From assembly GCA_028565635.1 (NCBI GenBank), contig JAOXYB010019182.1, positions 1 to 55,398 on the forward strand: a stretch of 55,398 nucleotides of DNA, written 5' to 3'. Made by a program: the position numbers and the translations under genes. Positions 34,101 through 48,228 of this stretch are shown here, piece after piece; position 1 is the first letter of the stretch, and each line of letters opens with the position of its first letter. The notes under the pieces were generated by a model that was not told where the DNA came from, ran no database searches, and saw nothing but the letters and a program-made list of their open reading frames with translations. Source of the stretch: Phoronis ovalis (lineage: Eukaryota > Phoronida > Phoronidae).

Positions 34101-37100
34101 AGCATGTAAATGTATATTTGAATTACATAAATTTTAGAACATAATGAAATATGTATTGAATATATGTAATTTTTACGACAGTTACTGCTGAGTCTGAAGA
34201 CGAGCTAACATTTCCAAAAAAACGTGTCACTTTTCCTGAAGGACAAAGGCAGTCTTTTGATGATGCCACAATTATGGATCAAGACACCAAAATATTGTTA
34301 GCAGATGAAGTTCATGCAGTGGATGATAACATATCAGTAAAATCATGGCATTCGGATGATTCTGCAGTTACTAATAAAGCAGGTTAGTGTGTTTATTAAT
34401 TCTCGTCAAAATTTGTGTAAAAATTCTTTCTTTGTCTGTTAATTACTTGACAGTTACTATTTGCTGGACCTCTGGCTAAAATAACAACAAAGTCTCAAAG
34501 AATCTCCTCTGACATCTTCCAATGGTATTCCTACACAGTGTTAAAGAACAAAAAGTCAAATGTCTAGACATATACAGCAACTCCGAAATCATGGTTGCCA
34601 GAATCACAATATGTCTACTTCTTATTGTTTTGAGACAATAATTCTGCTCTCTCCAGCAGTGGTACAATTCTATGCACACAGTTTGTATCATTTGTAAGCA
34701 GGTGTTGCAACCTGTAATATGTAACTTGTATGATTTCTGTTATATGCAAATAACTATATTCTGAACCCGGACTCTATACAGTTATCAATAACTTTTACTC
34801 CTTAGTTCAACTTTTGATGTCTCCAACCTACTATGGTTGGCAGGCAATATGTGAGTATAATGCATGTTTCAACATGGCTTTTTAAAATAAAGTTCTATTG
34901 GATTGACCCCAGATCTCCAAAAATATCAGTCGTAGTTGAAACTATACCACCCTAAAAGGGAGTGGCTATGCTGGAAAAAACTCCCAGTCATAGCCACCTG
35001 TTAAAAAATAACCAATGGAGTGATATGTTGGAAAAAAACTGAAAATGTCATCAGAAATTCAGTAATATATGCTAGTTAGGTAGGCTGGTTTACATAGAAA
35101 ATAAATAGGTACACAAGTTTACATTAAACAATAGCACTCTTGCTTTTTTGTGGCTCAAAAATGTTATAGTCACCACAAAAACATTCCCCATGAAGGATTC
35201 CTCGCTTAACACATGCCATAGTTTGCAGACAAGTTGTGTATATGCTTACAAATGATATCACATGACCGCAGGTTCGCCTGCAATATTTCACTTGATCAAT
35301 CTTTTGCCATGTTACAAGATCATTCTTAAGGTAACTTTCTTTCAGGAAGTAACATTACTTATGATGTGAGATGCGAAGCAAAATAATATATGATTAAGAA
35401 AATCTATGAAAGACCATAAATGCATTGTGACAAAGTGCAATTTTTTAGTAACAACACTAACAATGGGAAAATTTTAGTAACAAGCCTAATGAAGTGTCAT
35501 ACCTCCAACAAACACCCTTGTAACATGCATTGCCCGCTGACACTTCAAAAATATATTTTTCGCAGGAAAAGTTATTGGAACATGCATACCATTTTTATAT
35601 TGTTGGCCCCCTAAGCCAACCTGCTCTTCCATGATTTATAATATATTTTTAGCTTGATTCAGAGATCGGTATGGTTACATTTGACTTTTCTTATTATATT
35701 ATTATCTTTGTGTGCATTATTTCCGCCATAAGACATTGCTTTTGTGGAATACAGGATGTACTAGCTTGTCATGTATTTGAAAGTTGCTACTATAAAAGTG
35801 ACTTATTTATTTTTAGCTTCTGATTGTGGAGATGCAGGTGATGTAGCAACTCGTCCATCTACTTCAGTGCCTAAACGATCTATGGCACTAACTTATTTGA
35901 AGCGAAACAGATATGATGATACAAGTAAGTCTTAAAGACCGACTTCTATTAGACAGCATAATATTTAAACAGACTTTCTTATTCAGCGCTGCAGTGAATC
36001 CAAAAAATGTGCAGCATTTGTGACATGTAAATATTTTTATTTTGAGGGTTGCTAAAAACATTTTTCAGTGAGTTTGAGGTTGTGCAGTTCATTCAAATAA
36101 ATGTTATAAACTGTCATTTTATTTATATATGTGGTTTATTTGTATGCATTTGTATTTAATAGATTAATGACTGCTTTTAAATTTGACATAAGTGCTATTT
36201 ACTGACTTAAAATGAATTTTTTAATCCTTTTAGTTTGCCCTATTTTACAATGTTTGGGGTTCTTTTGGTGTAACTCTGCGTTATGTGCTTCCATTTTTAT
36301 GTGCTCAACCATTTCCAATGATTCCAGATGACACAGATTTGAATATTATCATCCAGAAAAAATTTGTAATGCTCAGAAAATCAGCTATAAGTCAAAGAAT
36401 GGTCTATAGCAATGGTATAAAGACATTACCCCTTTCCCAGTGTTTTTTTATACTAAGAACTTTGTATATTATTATAATTGAAATTTAAGTTGGCTATTTT
36501 AAAGTTTTAAACTGCCTAGAAATGCAAGAGTTTTCCTTTAGAGTCAGCATCCTCACCACATTTCTGCCATTGTTTAATCACTGAGAAAGATAAAAATCTT
36601 ATCAAAAATGAGCTCAAAAGTTCAATATTATTATGCCTTCTTTATATTATCCTATACAGCTCTAGCTTGTAGCAAACTAAACTTTCAAGATATGGATTTC
36701 CCAGCCCCAGGCCTGAAATATTGTTATTTTGATTACTTAACAAGAATTAACTTCAACCTTTTATGCACAATAAAACTGTGTGTTGTGTGCAACTATATTG
36801 CTGAGTGTCAGCAAGGTTATTAATAACTGCAACAATGTATTTGTTTACTAACAGAGTCATCCAGTGAAGTTGATGTTAATGGTAAAGTAGTAATGGTGTC
36901 ACTGTAGCACTGAGCATGCAATTAACACTGTTATCGTTTAATATCTTTTACACTGCATGCACTATTTACCTTAAGTTTTTAAAATGCAACAAAACTCTTA
37001 AATTGCAAAATGTGCAGTGTTTTCATTTTTAAAATGCAATGAAACCCTTAAATTGTGTTTACATGTATGCACTGTTTACAGTAAAATTCCTGCATGTGCA

Positions 37101-40100
37101 TGCATGCACCAATTTGATCTTAGATTATGCAATATGCATTTACAAAAATAAATGTTGTGATTGTATCAACAATCTACACCAACTATTTTCTGGATGTTTG
37201 TTTTTCTAATCAGTCTTTTAATGACTTTTGCATGCAGGGTAATGTACCATATAGTATTTACCTTTTGCACCATCTTTCTCATGAATGCCAGCTAATTTTA
37301 AATAATAAAAGTAAAGTTTCATTCCAGGCTGTAAGAATATATAATTGTAATGCTCTTCATTTTGAAAAATTTAAGTCCTGTCCCCTTTATGTTTTGTATA
37401 TACCCATTAAGTTGTTCATCTATGACGGTGTATGATTATTTCTTGCACACTATTTATGCCGCGGCATAATCTTAAAACAATTATAGATGGGATTGTTGTT
37501 GAAATCCACTACATAGCTGGCAAGTTTCCGGAGCATGAGACTCCTGCTTGTTAGCTTATTTTCTGCCATTATTTTTAATAGGAAATTGTCTGAAAATGCC
37601 AAATCTTCCATTCAAAAATGTACAGGGAAAATGTAAAGTTTGTTTCTGTCCTGTATCTTTTTTACAGTATTAGTTTGTAAAATAAACAGTGTATCAATAT
37701 ATATGTTATCTTCAAATCTTTTAGAACCAGAAAATGACAATTTCATGGAAGTTTTTATTGAAATGAGAAAAAAGCTTCACTGGACTGTTGACTTACCAAG
37801 ACATGGAGTTGGTACTAGGGCAATTATTGATAATCTGACAGACATACCTGCAGACCCAGTGGTATGAAACCTTTACTATGCAAATAAAACTGGTTATTGT
37901 ATAAAATTAAATTTATATTACTTATTTATGATTTCATGAAGATTGCTGAATTGTTAAAAAATATGAATTTATTTATGTGTTTGTAAAATCTTTTGCTTTT
38001 TAATTTTTACTCATATGCAATGAAAACATGTTACTAACAAATAATGTGTTTTATGTTTTTTCTCTCCAAAATGCAGATACTTCAAGACCCAGAAGTTGTG
38101 GTGGGTGGTTGCTAAAATTATACCCAGACCTTCCATCACTATGTTTATCCAGTTTGCCTCTTTACACAAAAGCCAAATATATTGCACATTATATTCCAAA
38201 AACTATTCATTTAATATTTATTGTTGAATCACTTGTCACAAAGTTTCTTAACTGTCAGAACACAATACTTTTCGCTTTTATTTCTTCGTAAATAAATATC
38301 TTTATGGTAGCCCAGTTTCTTACTTTCAAGCTTCGAATCTTCTTTATTCCTTCCCCTTCAATCGTGCTTCCTAATGTCGGTGCAAGAGTTTCATTGCATA
38401 CAATAATATTAACTGATGTATGTAAGACCTCTTCCTGCCTTGTTGTTCTGTGGCAAACATGTAAAATGGAAAGCTTGCAACATACACATTCTAAATAGCA
38501 CTGGATTGGAATCGTTATTAGACATAAGTTTTATCTAGTATATATTATGTGAAAACAATACTTTTCTGTGTAAATTGTCTATGATCAATTTTTTTTTGTC
38601 AAAAGTTGTATATTAATGAGATGAAAATTTGAAATATGTTGAATAAATTTTGTATTTAGTCACTTGTTCTTTTTTGCTTGGAAAATAATATTCTAAAGTT
38701 TAAGTAAAATTACACAGAGTTAAAAATATCAGCTGACAATAAGAAGAAAGAATTTACTGCTAACATAGCGACTATAAATATTAATATTTGTATTTTGTCA
38801 TTAAAGGAGGCAACTCGTGCAGCTAAAGAGGACACTGGTGATTTTGTATATGCATTACTTAAAAATCGTCGCTCTAGACGTGCACGGTACAATCCATATG
38901 ATCTACAAATCGTATCTCCTAATGAGGCCAGAAAGTCTAAGAGATACTGGACATCCAGTGCATCAATGATAACCATGGTAAGTATTAAATTAATGAAATT
39001 TCTCGCTTTGAATTTTTTTTTTTTTTTTGTAATGGCTGTCAGGCAGGCATTGCTGTGGTTACATATCACAGCCATAGGGATGTTGGGTTGCTATACAGTA
39101 TATTAAATTTAAAGGCGTAATACTTTCATATAAAAGATTACACAAAAGCTTGTTGACCTTCATGCAGATCTGAAGTTTGTACTACTTAAAGTTCTAGTTC
39201 ATTGTATAATGTAATAATAATTATCTTATTGCTGAAGAGAATCACTAGCAATTTTAGCATAAAATCCACCTTAATAATTGTGAGCAATTTACATGCTACT
39301 GTCCAAACAAATTTCAGAAGTGTCCGACCTAGATTAATTAAAATCAATGCTATGTTAAACATTTTGATAGTAGGTTGATGGTGAATGCTTACTTTGTAGG
39401 TTGATGTTCTGCCAGATGGCGAGGAAGATTCTATTGCGACTCCAGCTATACAGTGGTTATGGGAGAGAAGGTTGTATTATATGGTGTGCGACTTTCCCGT
39501 CTTTGTAAAGTTTAGGTGAGAAATACAAAGATTTGAAGCTGGTCAATTCTATTTAAAAATTTACTCAAAAAAAACCTTTAAAATTAAAGTATATGTGCAA
39601 AGGAATACGTTGCGCAACTTGCTGACATTGCAGTTTTCACTGAGGCGTATAGTACATGTATTATAGTGCCTAACTGATGCTGGATTTGTTATATAAAACG
39701 TACTAGAGCTTTAGAAAAGTAGCTTAATATATCAGTATGGAAGTATGTACTAAAACGGATGTATGTACCATTATTGCAGTAAATAAAAATGTATTAAAAA
39801 TTAGACTTTACGATTTTATTATGTGTTTTAGAATGTGGAAAACATTTCAAGTTTGGAAGGGAAATATACAGCACAACAGGAAAATAAATAAGGTGTAAGT
39901 AACAATGAATACAAGGTTCAATTATGGGAATTGAGCAGATTTAGCCAAATTCATGCACCTTCCATCATATGACGGGTCAATAATATTAGAGCGTGTTTGA
40001 TGATCTGAATGACATTCCAATTACAGCAAGAAGTAGTATGACCACAAGCCACCTGCAACAATATTAGTACACGTAGTAGTCACTCGCTTTTCTAACTTTA

Positions 40101-43100
40101 ATTAATTCATATTTTAACTAAAATTTGCTAAGTATATATAATCAGACAAGTAAAATATGTATTCTTTAGTTTTGGTGAAACTGCAAATAATGTTAAAAAA
40201 GAGCAGTAATTAAAATTTGTTTCGGAGCTATTTGTCTCTAACTAATCAAGACTGAACTTGAGTGAAGCTGGAAAAATATTTGTTGAATGATGAATAATGC
40301 TGTTGTAGATCAATTATGCACAAGCAACTATTCCTGGCCAATGAAGTGTTACTTGGCTGTGTTATGCATGTTCAAAGTTTGTGTGAGTCAGCATCCAGTA
40401 GTCTGACTGGAATTGGAACTGAACAGTCTGGTATCTCTTTGATAAAAGTTGATAAGAATGTAACTCATACACTAAAAGAATTTGTTACAACTCAAAAACA
40501 ACAAAGCCATTTGGCAAGGGAAATGCTGGAATCGTTAAGAAAAAAAGTCATTGAATTGGTGTATGAATCATGTGCGGTAAGGGAAAATTAAATCAGTAAT
40601 TTGCACTTTCACAATTCATTGTTTGCGACATTCTATCAAATGTTTGTCAAGTACATGTATACGTTTAAAAGTATAAGAATTGTGCTGCCAAAAGTAACAA
40701 GTACTAACTGTAATAATTTCTGACGCACTGACAATGAATATATTATGATCATTAAAGTGGACTCATCTGAGATAACTGCAGAGCATCTTGATTAAAGGTA
40801 TCTTGAAAATTTAAAGACGGTGTACTATCAGGGTTTGAGGTCATTGGTTTCGGAGTCACAAACTTTCTATAAATTCCATTATATATTCAAATAATTTGTT
40901 ATGTCATATCATATATATGCGAAAATCAACATTTTTATCATTTTACTGAAGCAACAGTTTGAAAAGCAAGACCACAAGTACATTTCATGTTTCTATGTAC
41001 TTTTTAGACTGTTGCTGAAATGGAGGGTGTTACACATGGTATTCGACCACCAGGTCATGCTAGTGCTGTTACAGAAATATCAAAACCGAGCCTTGCCAAA
41101 ACTGCTGCAGAAAACAAAGAGTTATCTATTCAAAAATGGGACAGGAAATCAAGACTAGCTGCCAAATATGGTAGACCTGTCAAGAAAAATAAGCCTGAGG
41201 AAGAATCAAAGCCAAAAAGTAATACACACAATCTTTTAATATTTGCCTAGTCATTTATCGTTTTTTTAATTTGGTCACTGAATTGTCAATATTTGAACTA
41301 ACATGCGGGCATTCTCAACGAATGTAACAACCAACAAAACAATTTTTTTACATATGTTACTATGGCTACCACCAAATGTTTGTTTTCAACTATAAATTGA
41401 TGCATTAAAAGTATCACAATATGATTTTATGAGCTCAGAAAATTAGGTTTACATGTTCCAACTAAAAAGTTCATTTGCTTGGCAAAACATAATTTCTCTT
41501 GCTTTGGAATTTTTTTTCAGTTCTCCATGAAGACGTTTTTTTAACTTGACTATTTAGTAGCAACATAATGGGTCATTATAAATGGGTCATTATAAATTGT
41601 ATAAAGTTGCAGTTATAATATTATTCACTCATCCTAGTCCTACAGTTGTGCATAGTAACTCTTCCTAAATTTGTAGTCTTAAATGTTAATTCATGTTATG
41701 ATATATTGTCCTAGTCATGAGTAAACAATAAACATGAAGCTTATTGTTTACGTGTACTGTTATAAATACACTTTACACTTAGGGAAATGAATATTCAGAT
41801 GTACTTTTGACCAAAATCTTTACATTTGATTGTGTTTGGATGCGTTTCATGTTTATTGATAACAATTTGTTTATTTCTTTATAGGTAATCGCCCACTATA
41901 TGCACAGATAGCTGAGTGGAAAAAGATACTTGCTAGACTTTCTCAGTTCTTAAAAACTGTTGATTACGTTCTCATTGAGTTTTTACGAAGACTCACAAAA
42001 ACTGCTGTGAAAACACTCTTTGATTTCTTGGTTATATCCCATAATACTATTGAAGATGAGGTTAGCAGCTAATTTTTGTTGTTTGTTTTATAATAAAATG
42101 CATCAAGTTGCATATATGCTTACTTGGCTACCAAGAGTAAAAAATATACTTTAAATGATGGTTCCAAAAAAAACTTTGTTTCCCTATGATTTTAAGCGAT
42201 TTTCTAAAATACTCATTTTTTTAGCAACATTAGTCAGGGAATGCAACTAACAACAAACTTATTACTGCACCTCTCAGATGCACATTTTATTGGATACAGT
42301 AGTTAGGCATTGCTACAAAAAAAAATTCCTTGTATATACATTTGCTCCATTTGCGAAATTTATCTAGGATAGCATTATGTGTCACAATTATTTTATTAAT
42401 ACTTTATTTTCAGGAGGATGCGGAAAGCGATGATGACCTAAGTATAAATTCAGATGATGATGATGATGACACTTATTCACGATCTGGAACAGCTACTCCG
42501 TAAGTTATGATGTGATTATGCAACATATCTTTTTGTAGCTGCTCTTTTGGCTATGCAAATATCAACTGGCAAACAGAAAGTACATGTTTTAATAAGCTAG
42601 CTTAATTCTAACTAAATATATTATCTGTGATGACTTAAAGTTGTATAGAAAATGATAAATTCTTAATAACTATTTAGTGCTTTCTTTTTTTTCTATTTCT
42701 GAAACAATTCTTAATGTTAATTATTTAATGCTTTCTTTTTCCATTTTTGAAACATTTAGACTTTATACATTTCTTTTAAAATAATAAATCAAAATAAGTC
42801 TTTCAGTAAACTCTCTTTATGCTTTAAATTTTGTATGTTTTTGAATAAAAATATTTAAATTTTTAGGTATTATCCAGCATTGTTGTAATGTTGTTTTGTA
42901 CATGCTTTATATATAGTAAACGGAAGGGTAGGAGGAAGAAGCGGTAAGACAGAGTGCACCCAAATCTACCAACATTGTGTCATGTCTATATGTTTATAAG
43001 TTAATCATTTCAGAAGAATGTCAGTCTTGTTACAGTTTTAGTTACAAAGTCTTGTAGAATAGATGCCACATTCTGTTATTAGGTTAAGAGTGTTGATTTT

Positions 43101-46100
43101 CTTATTTAAAACATTTCAACTTTTCCTTGAATGTGAATATTGTCACGTATTTCTTTGTATATCAGTGGTTGCTTATTTCATAATTTACTATAAGTACTTG
43201 TATCCCAGTGATGACTATTGGGGAGAAGGTATAATTGCTTTCAGTGTTACACCTAGAACTGTTCTTCTGCAATGGATATTCAAACCCTTTTGTAAAAAGT
43301 ATTCTTGCAGCTTCAACTCTAGTATTTCGTGATATATAATAATATTTTGGTACAGTTATATGCTTAGCATAGTTCATTTCATAAATTATCAAGTTTTGAC
43401 ATTCTGGCTCTAGCAAATACAATGAACTGCTTATACTTTGAGCTTCAGCTTCTAATTATTTACAGAGCATAATTTAATTCAATATGTAATTTGTTTCATA
43501 AAATACATTTCGACTTGTTGATTATTTTCAGTCACATGACATCCAGGAAAAAGAGTGCCGAAGGTGCTGTGGGGTCCTCAAGCAATACATCTATTGCCTC
43601 AAGGAAAATAATGAAAAGAAATACAGTCGCTCATGTGAGAGAAGACTATGTTGTGCCACAGTATGACTGGACTCAACTGCCCAAAAAAGAGGACGTTCTG
43701 AATATTGACGATGTAAGTTATCAGATCGAAAAGTTGTGCTTCAGTGAGGGTCTTGTAGAATAATATGTAATCCACTAAGTATCATGAGCTAGTGAACCTT
43801 TTATGCATTCAGTAAAAAAGACCCTGGTTTTGTCATTGATATAGCTATACAGTCATATCACGGTATCATTATGCCCAATATTTGACCTTATGTGCAACAG
43901 TGCAGAGGTCATATGATACATGCTGCACGCAGATGCAGTGAATAATTAAGATGTATAAAATCATCTCAATTACTAAAAAAATAACTAAATATTCTACTGT
44001 AAGGTACAAATGTTTCCCATTTAAACTGTAGTTTCAATTTCTAAATATTTTTCAATGCACTGAATGCATGCTAAACTGCAAAACCCACATTTTGCTGTCA
44101 ATAGCCTCCTGGTGGTCAAGACAAGGACACTGTTGTTGAAAGATCTGTTTTCTGTACAATATAAAACATTCACCAATTTCATAATTTTTCTTAGTACAAT
44201 GCTGCTCTGGATATGGTATTAAAAATAACAGTAGCGTAGCTTATAGCTGTTTTAGAACTTAATATACTAAAATTGTTTAAAATCTGTGTTCATTAGGTTC
44301 TAGATGAAGTAAAGCATCAAGGAGAGGTGATTGAAATCCCACAATCTGTGATATCTGTTCAGCTTGTGTTAGAAGTACCAGAAACTTCAAAACCATCATC
44401 GTCTCGTCGGAACACAAGAGGCATGAGTCATAAATCAGGCATAATAATGTCTAACTTGTTTCCTGAAGACCAGCAAGAAAAACATGTTGCTTTTCCTGAT
44501 AACCCAGCAGAAGGTGAGTGAATTACTAGCAGCAAAGGTAGCAAAAATTAGCATTTCTTACAATCACCAACATATAGTTGTTGATTCTGTGGGCTTGGGT
44601 ACAACTCTTGATTCTCATATAGAAAAGTTAATGTATCCGAATGTAATAAAACATACAGTGCTGTTATCTGTTATCAATTTAATTTTTAATTTCTAGTGAA
44701 GTATGAAAACTATTTGATTGTAGCAATAAAAATTAGCTAGCATGTTCATAATTAATTAATACGGAAAAACTATTATATCTGGAAGTACATTTTATTCAGC
44801 CTAAATAAAGCCTGCCTCTGAAACAGCTAGAATGTATATTACTTGTTATACTAAGAAGGTTGACATAGGATGACATAGAAAGTTGAGTACATGAATATTG
44901 TACTTGTCTGTGGCATTACCAGAATGTGTCCTGGTGAGAGAACATTAGTGATATCTGCTGAGCACCCAATATATACTTTGAGTGGTTTACAGTGCAATAT
45001 TATTTCAGTAAGCGATGGTTCAGGGGATTCTAGCGGATCAGATGAAGAAGAGAACCAGGAAGATGAATCCAAGATTGCAGATCAGAACATGAATGTGGAT
45101 CCTTTTGCTTACAGTGATGACTGGTCTAAGAAAATAAGGTACAAAATATTATAATACTGTTCATAAAAATGTAAAATTATAACTGTTTATAAAAATGTAC
45201 AATTTTCTGTTTGAGCTGGCGATGTGCATACCAGGGTTACTCAGGATTCCGTCTATAGGATGTGCTGCTGTAGTGGATCGGTTTTTGACCAAATTAGCAG
45301 AGAGGATCCAGTTTTTTGATCAAATTAGCAGAGAGGATCCGGTTTTTGACCAAATTAGCAGAGTGGATCGGTTTTTGTTTTTTTTATAAATAAGCCGAGT
45401 TGATCTAGTATTTAATTAAAATAAACTGGTTTTTCACTACACATAAAATTAGCAATCAGGTTTTTTTAGCAAAAAAAGTTAAGCAAAACCTTTTTTTGGC
45501 AGGAGAAAAATAGTTGAGAAGATCCAGTTTTTAAGCCTCTGTCGCACACCCCTGGGTGCATACTTTGTGTAATTGCAATCGACTGGAACTTTATAAATCC
45601 TGTTATACCTGAGCTGGGATCTCTTGGCAATAGCTATTTGAACCTCATTTTGAACTTCTAACTTGTCAATTTCAAACATGTTGCTGTTGTTTATGCAGAG
45701 ACGCAAGATCAGGAGGAAGTTGGGCAGATAAATCCGCCAAAATTAAAGCCACATTGAAACAAGATCCATCTGTGTCACAAATTAAGCATAGCTTTAGAGA
45801 AATTGTCAGCATGTGTGAAAATACAGTAGGTAAGATATAGTAGTGAATGAAACATGAGCTGTACAATGAGAGCTGTAAGTGGTTTATAAAAGTGTCGTTG
45901 AATTTTTAGAATTTACTTTTATTTTCCAATATCTTTAAATATTACTGTGCTCCAAAGTTATGACAGAAACAGGTCTTATGGACAGTGGACAGGAATTCGA
46001 AGAGTTGTGAACTGAAAATCACTGAGCTTTTTATGAAAACATGTATCTTAGGCATTAAATTATATTTCAAGTCTGATTTACATATTGATTTCGTTATATT

Positions 46101-48187
46101 TCACAAGAAGGTATTCTCATTGTTTGATCAGATAAGATTACTAAGTAATCCAAAATGTGTCTTGATTGCTAAATGTATGACATCATGGATTCATGAAATT
46201 CTGAACATACATGTAACCCTGTAAAACTGAAGTTTTCATGTTACCTGAAGGGTGCTCAGAAGAATCCTTAAACTTAAATAAATTTTTTACAGGTAAATTT
46301 GTGGCAATGCTGAGAGAACCTCGTCTTTCTGTATTTTACTCCCCTCCCATGTACACCCTTAAATTGAATTATGATGATGAAGAGGAGGAGGAAGTTCAAC
46401 CATGGCCAGATATGCATAAAATATTTAGTGAGGATGTTGATTATCAGACAATGATTGATGAACTTATGGATTGTGTCTCCAATGCTATGGATGAGACTGC
46501 AGATTTTGCATCTGTGAGTATTAATATTAGTGGGTGAAAACATCATGATAGTACACAATTAGAAATTATGAAAGTATGCAATGGACTGTTTGCTTGTGTT
46601 AGGTGGCGTTAATGGTCATAGACCTAGTTGAACCCACAATTCCATGCTTTGTTAATGAATAATGCTTGCACATGGAGAATTGAATGATTGTTATTCGTTA
46701 AACATGGCAATTTTAGTTTCTCTTGGGTTTGAGTGACCACAATATATGTGAATAGTCTACTAAATATCCAGATAAATGGTTAAGGAGGCTGTGATACAAC
46801 AAGATATGTTAATCTTCTTGAATCAAGTGTCATAATATAAATTTGTATATTGATGATAAGTATGCTATCCATGAACTAATTTTTTTGGCACCTTTGAATT
46901 TCAAGTAGAAGTGGACTCTTTATTTTGTATGTGTCCATAGCCTCAATTTCAGAACCTTATTTCTGGAATGTTGTGATGTTTGATATTGATTGTACCTCAT
47001 GGTAAATGGTTAAGTAGTGATATCCAATAATATTCACTGAAAAAGGTGTAACAATTCAAAAAAATCTATTAGGAAACAAATCTGACTCTAAAACTTTTTG
47101 TTAAAATGAAGAAATTAGCATTTGTTCAACTGTTGATAGGAGTAATTATTAATAAATAATACTCTCAATACTCTTTGAAACATTTTTCAGCTGTACAACA
47201 AATATGTAGAAATGATAGAAAGAGCAAGAAAGGTAGATGTTGAAGCAAGTATGGCAAATAAGGCATGGACAACAGATGATTTCCAACATGTGCTGTCCAC
47301 ACACACTGAGCAGGTTACATTTGTGTTTTCAATATGCATGTTGTAGCAGTCAGTTAGCCTCTGATATCCTGGAAAAAAAACATTTCACCTTTAGCCTAAC
47401 TTAGTACTTTAGCCTAACTGTTTGTACACAAACAATTTTTGATTAAAGCTACTTGTATTCTTGTATTTTGCCATCTGAGATGTTTGAAAATTATGCTTAA
47501 AGTCAACAAAAAATGATGTCTTAGGATTTATTCCTTAAATTTTGTTTTATATTTCGTTGATGAAACTATTTTTACTGATCTATGTCTAGGTAAAATGTGA
47601 GGGAAAAAAATGTTATTTTGCAGTTTAAATTTTCCGTCTAAATTAAATATATAAATCTTTGAGTGCATGGTGATCACTTTTATCCTTTGAATAGGTATAA
47701 AATAATGCTGAATGGATACAATCTGTGTCAAAATTTCTATTACACTCAACAAAACTACACGACCATGCACTGTACATTAATTTTTTTGCCAGGTTAATGC
47801 ATTGAGGAAAATGGTGACAAGAAAACGACTGGGACTGGTTGAACTTTTAGGTCAGAACTTCAGTGTTGCTTGTATGCCTTTTCCTACAGAGGTTGTAACA
47901 GCTGTTAGTGATGCCCTACCAAAGATTGCATATGAAAGAAATGACGCTCTACTCAATATTGTGAAGGTATTTGTGTGTGATGTTATAAAAAGTTGATTCC
48001 TGTGAAAAGATAATATCAATTTCATTATATGACATCATCATTTAATAACATCATCACTAGAAATAGAACCACTAGACAGTGTTTGCATTGAAGTTTTCTG
48101 CAACTCCAGGAGTAGATTATTAATTTAATTTAAAATGAAGTTTAATAATAAAATTAAATTGCATTGGGTCAAAGAATTAGATTGTAG

Positions 48188-48228
<41 letters not shown>

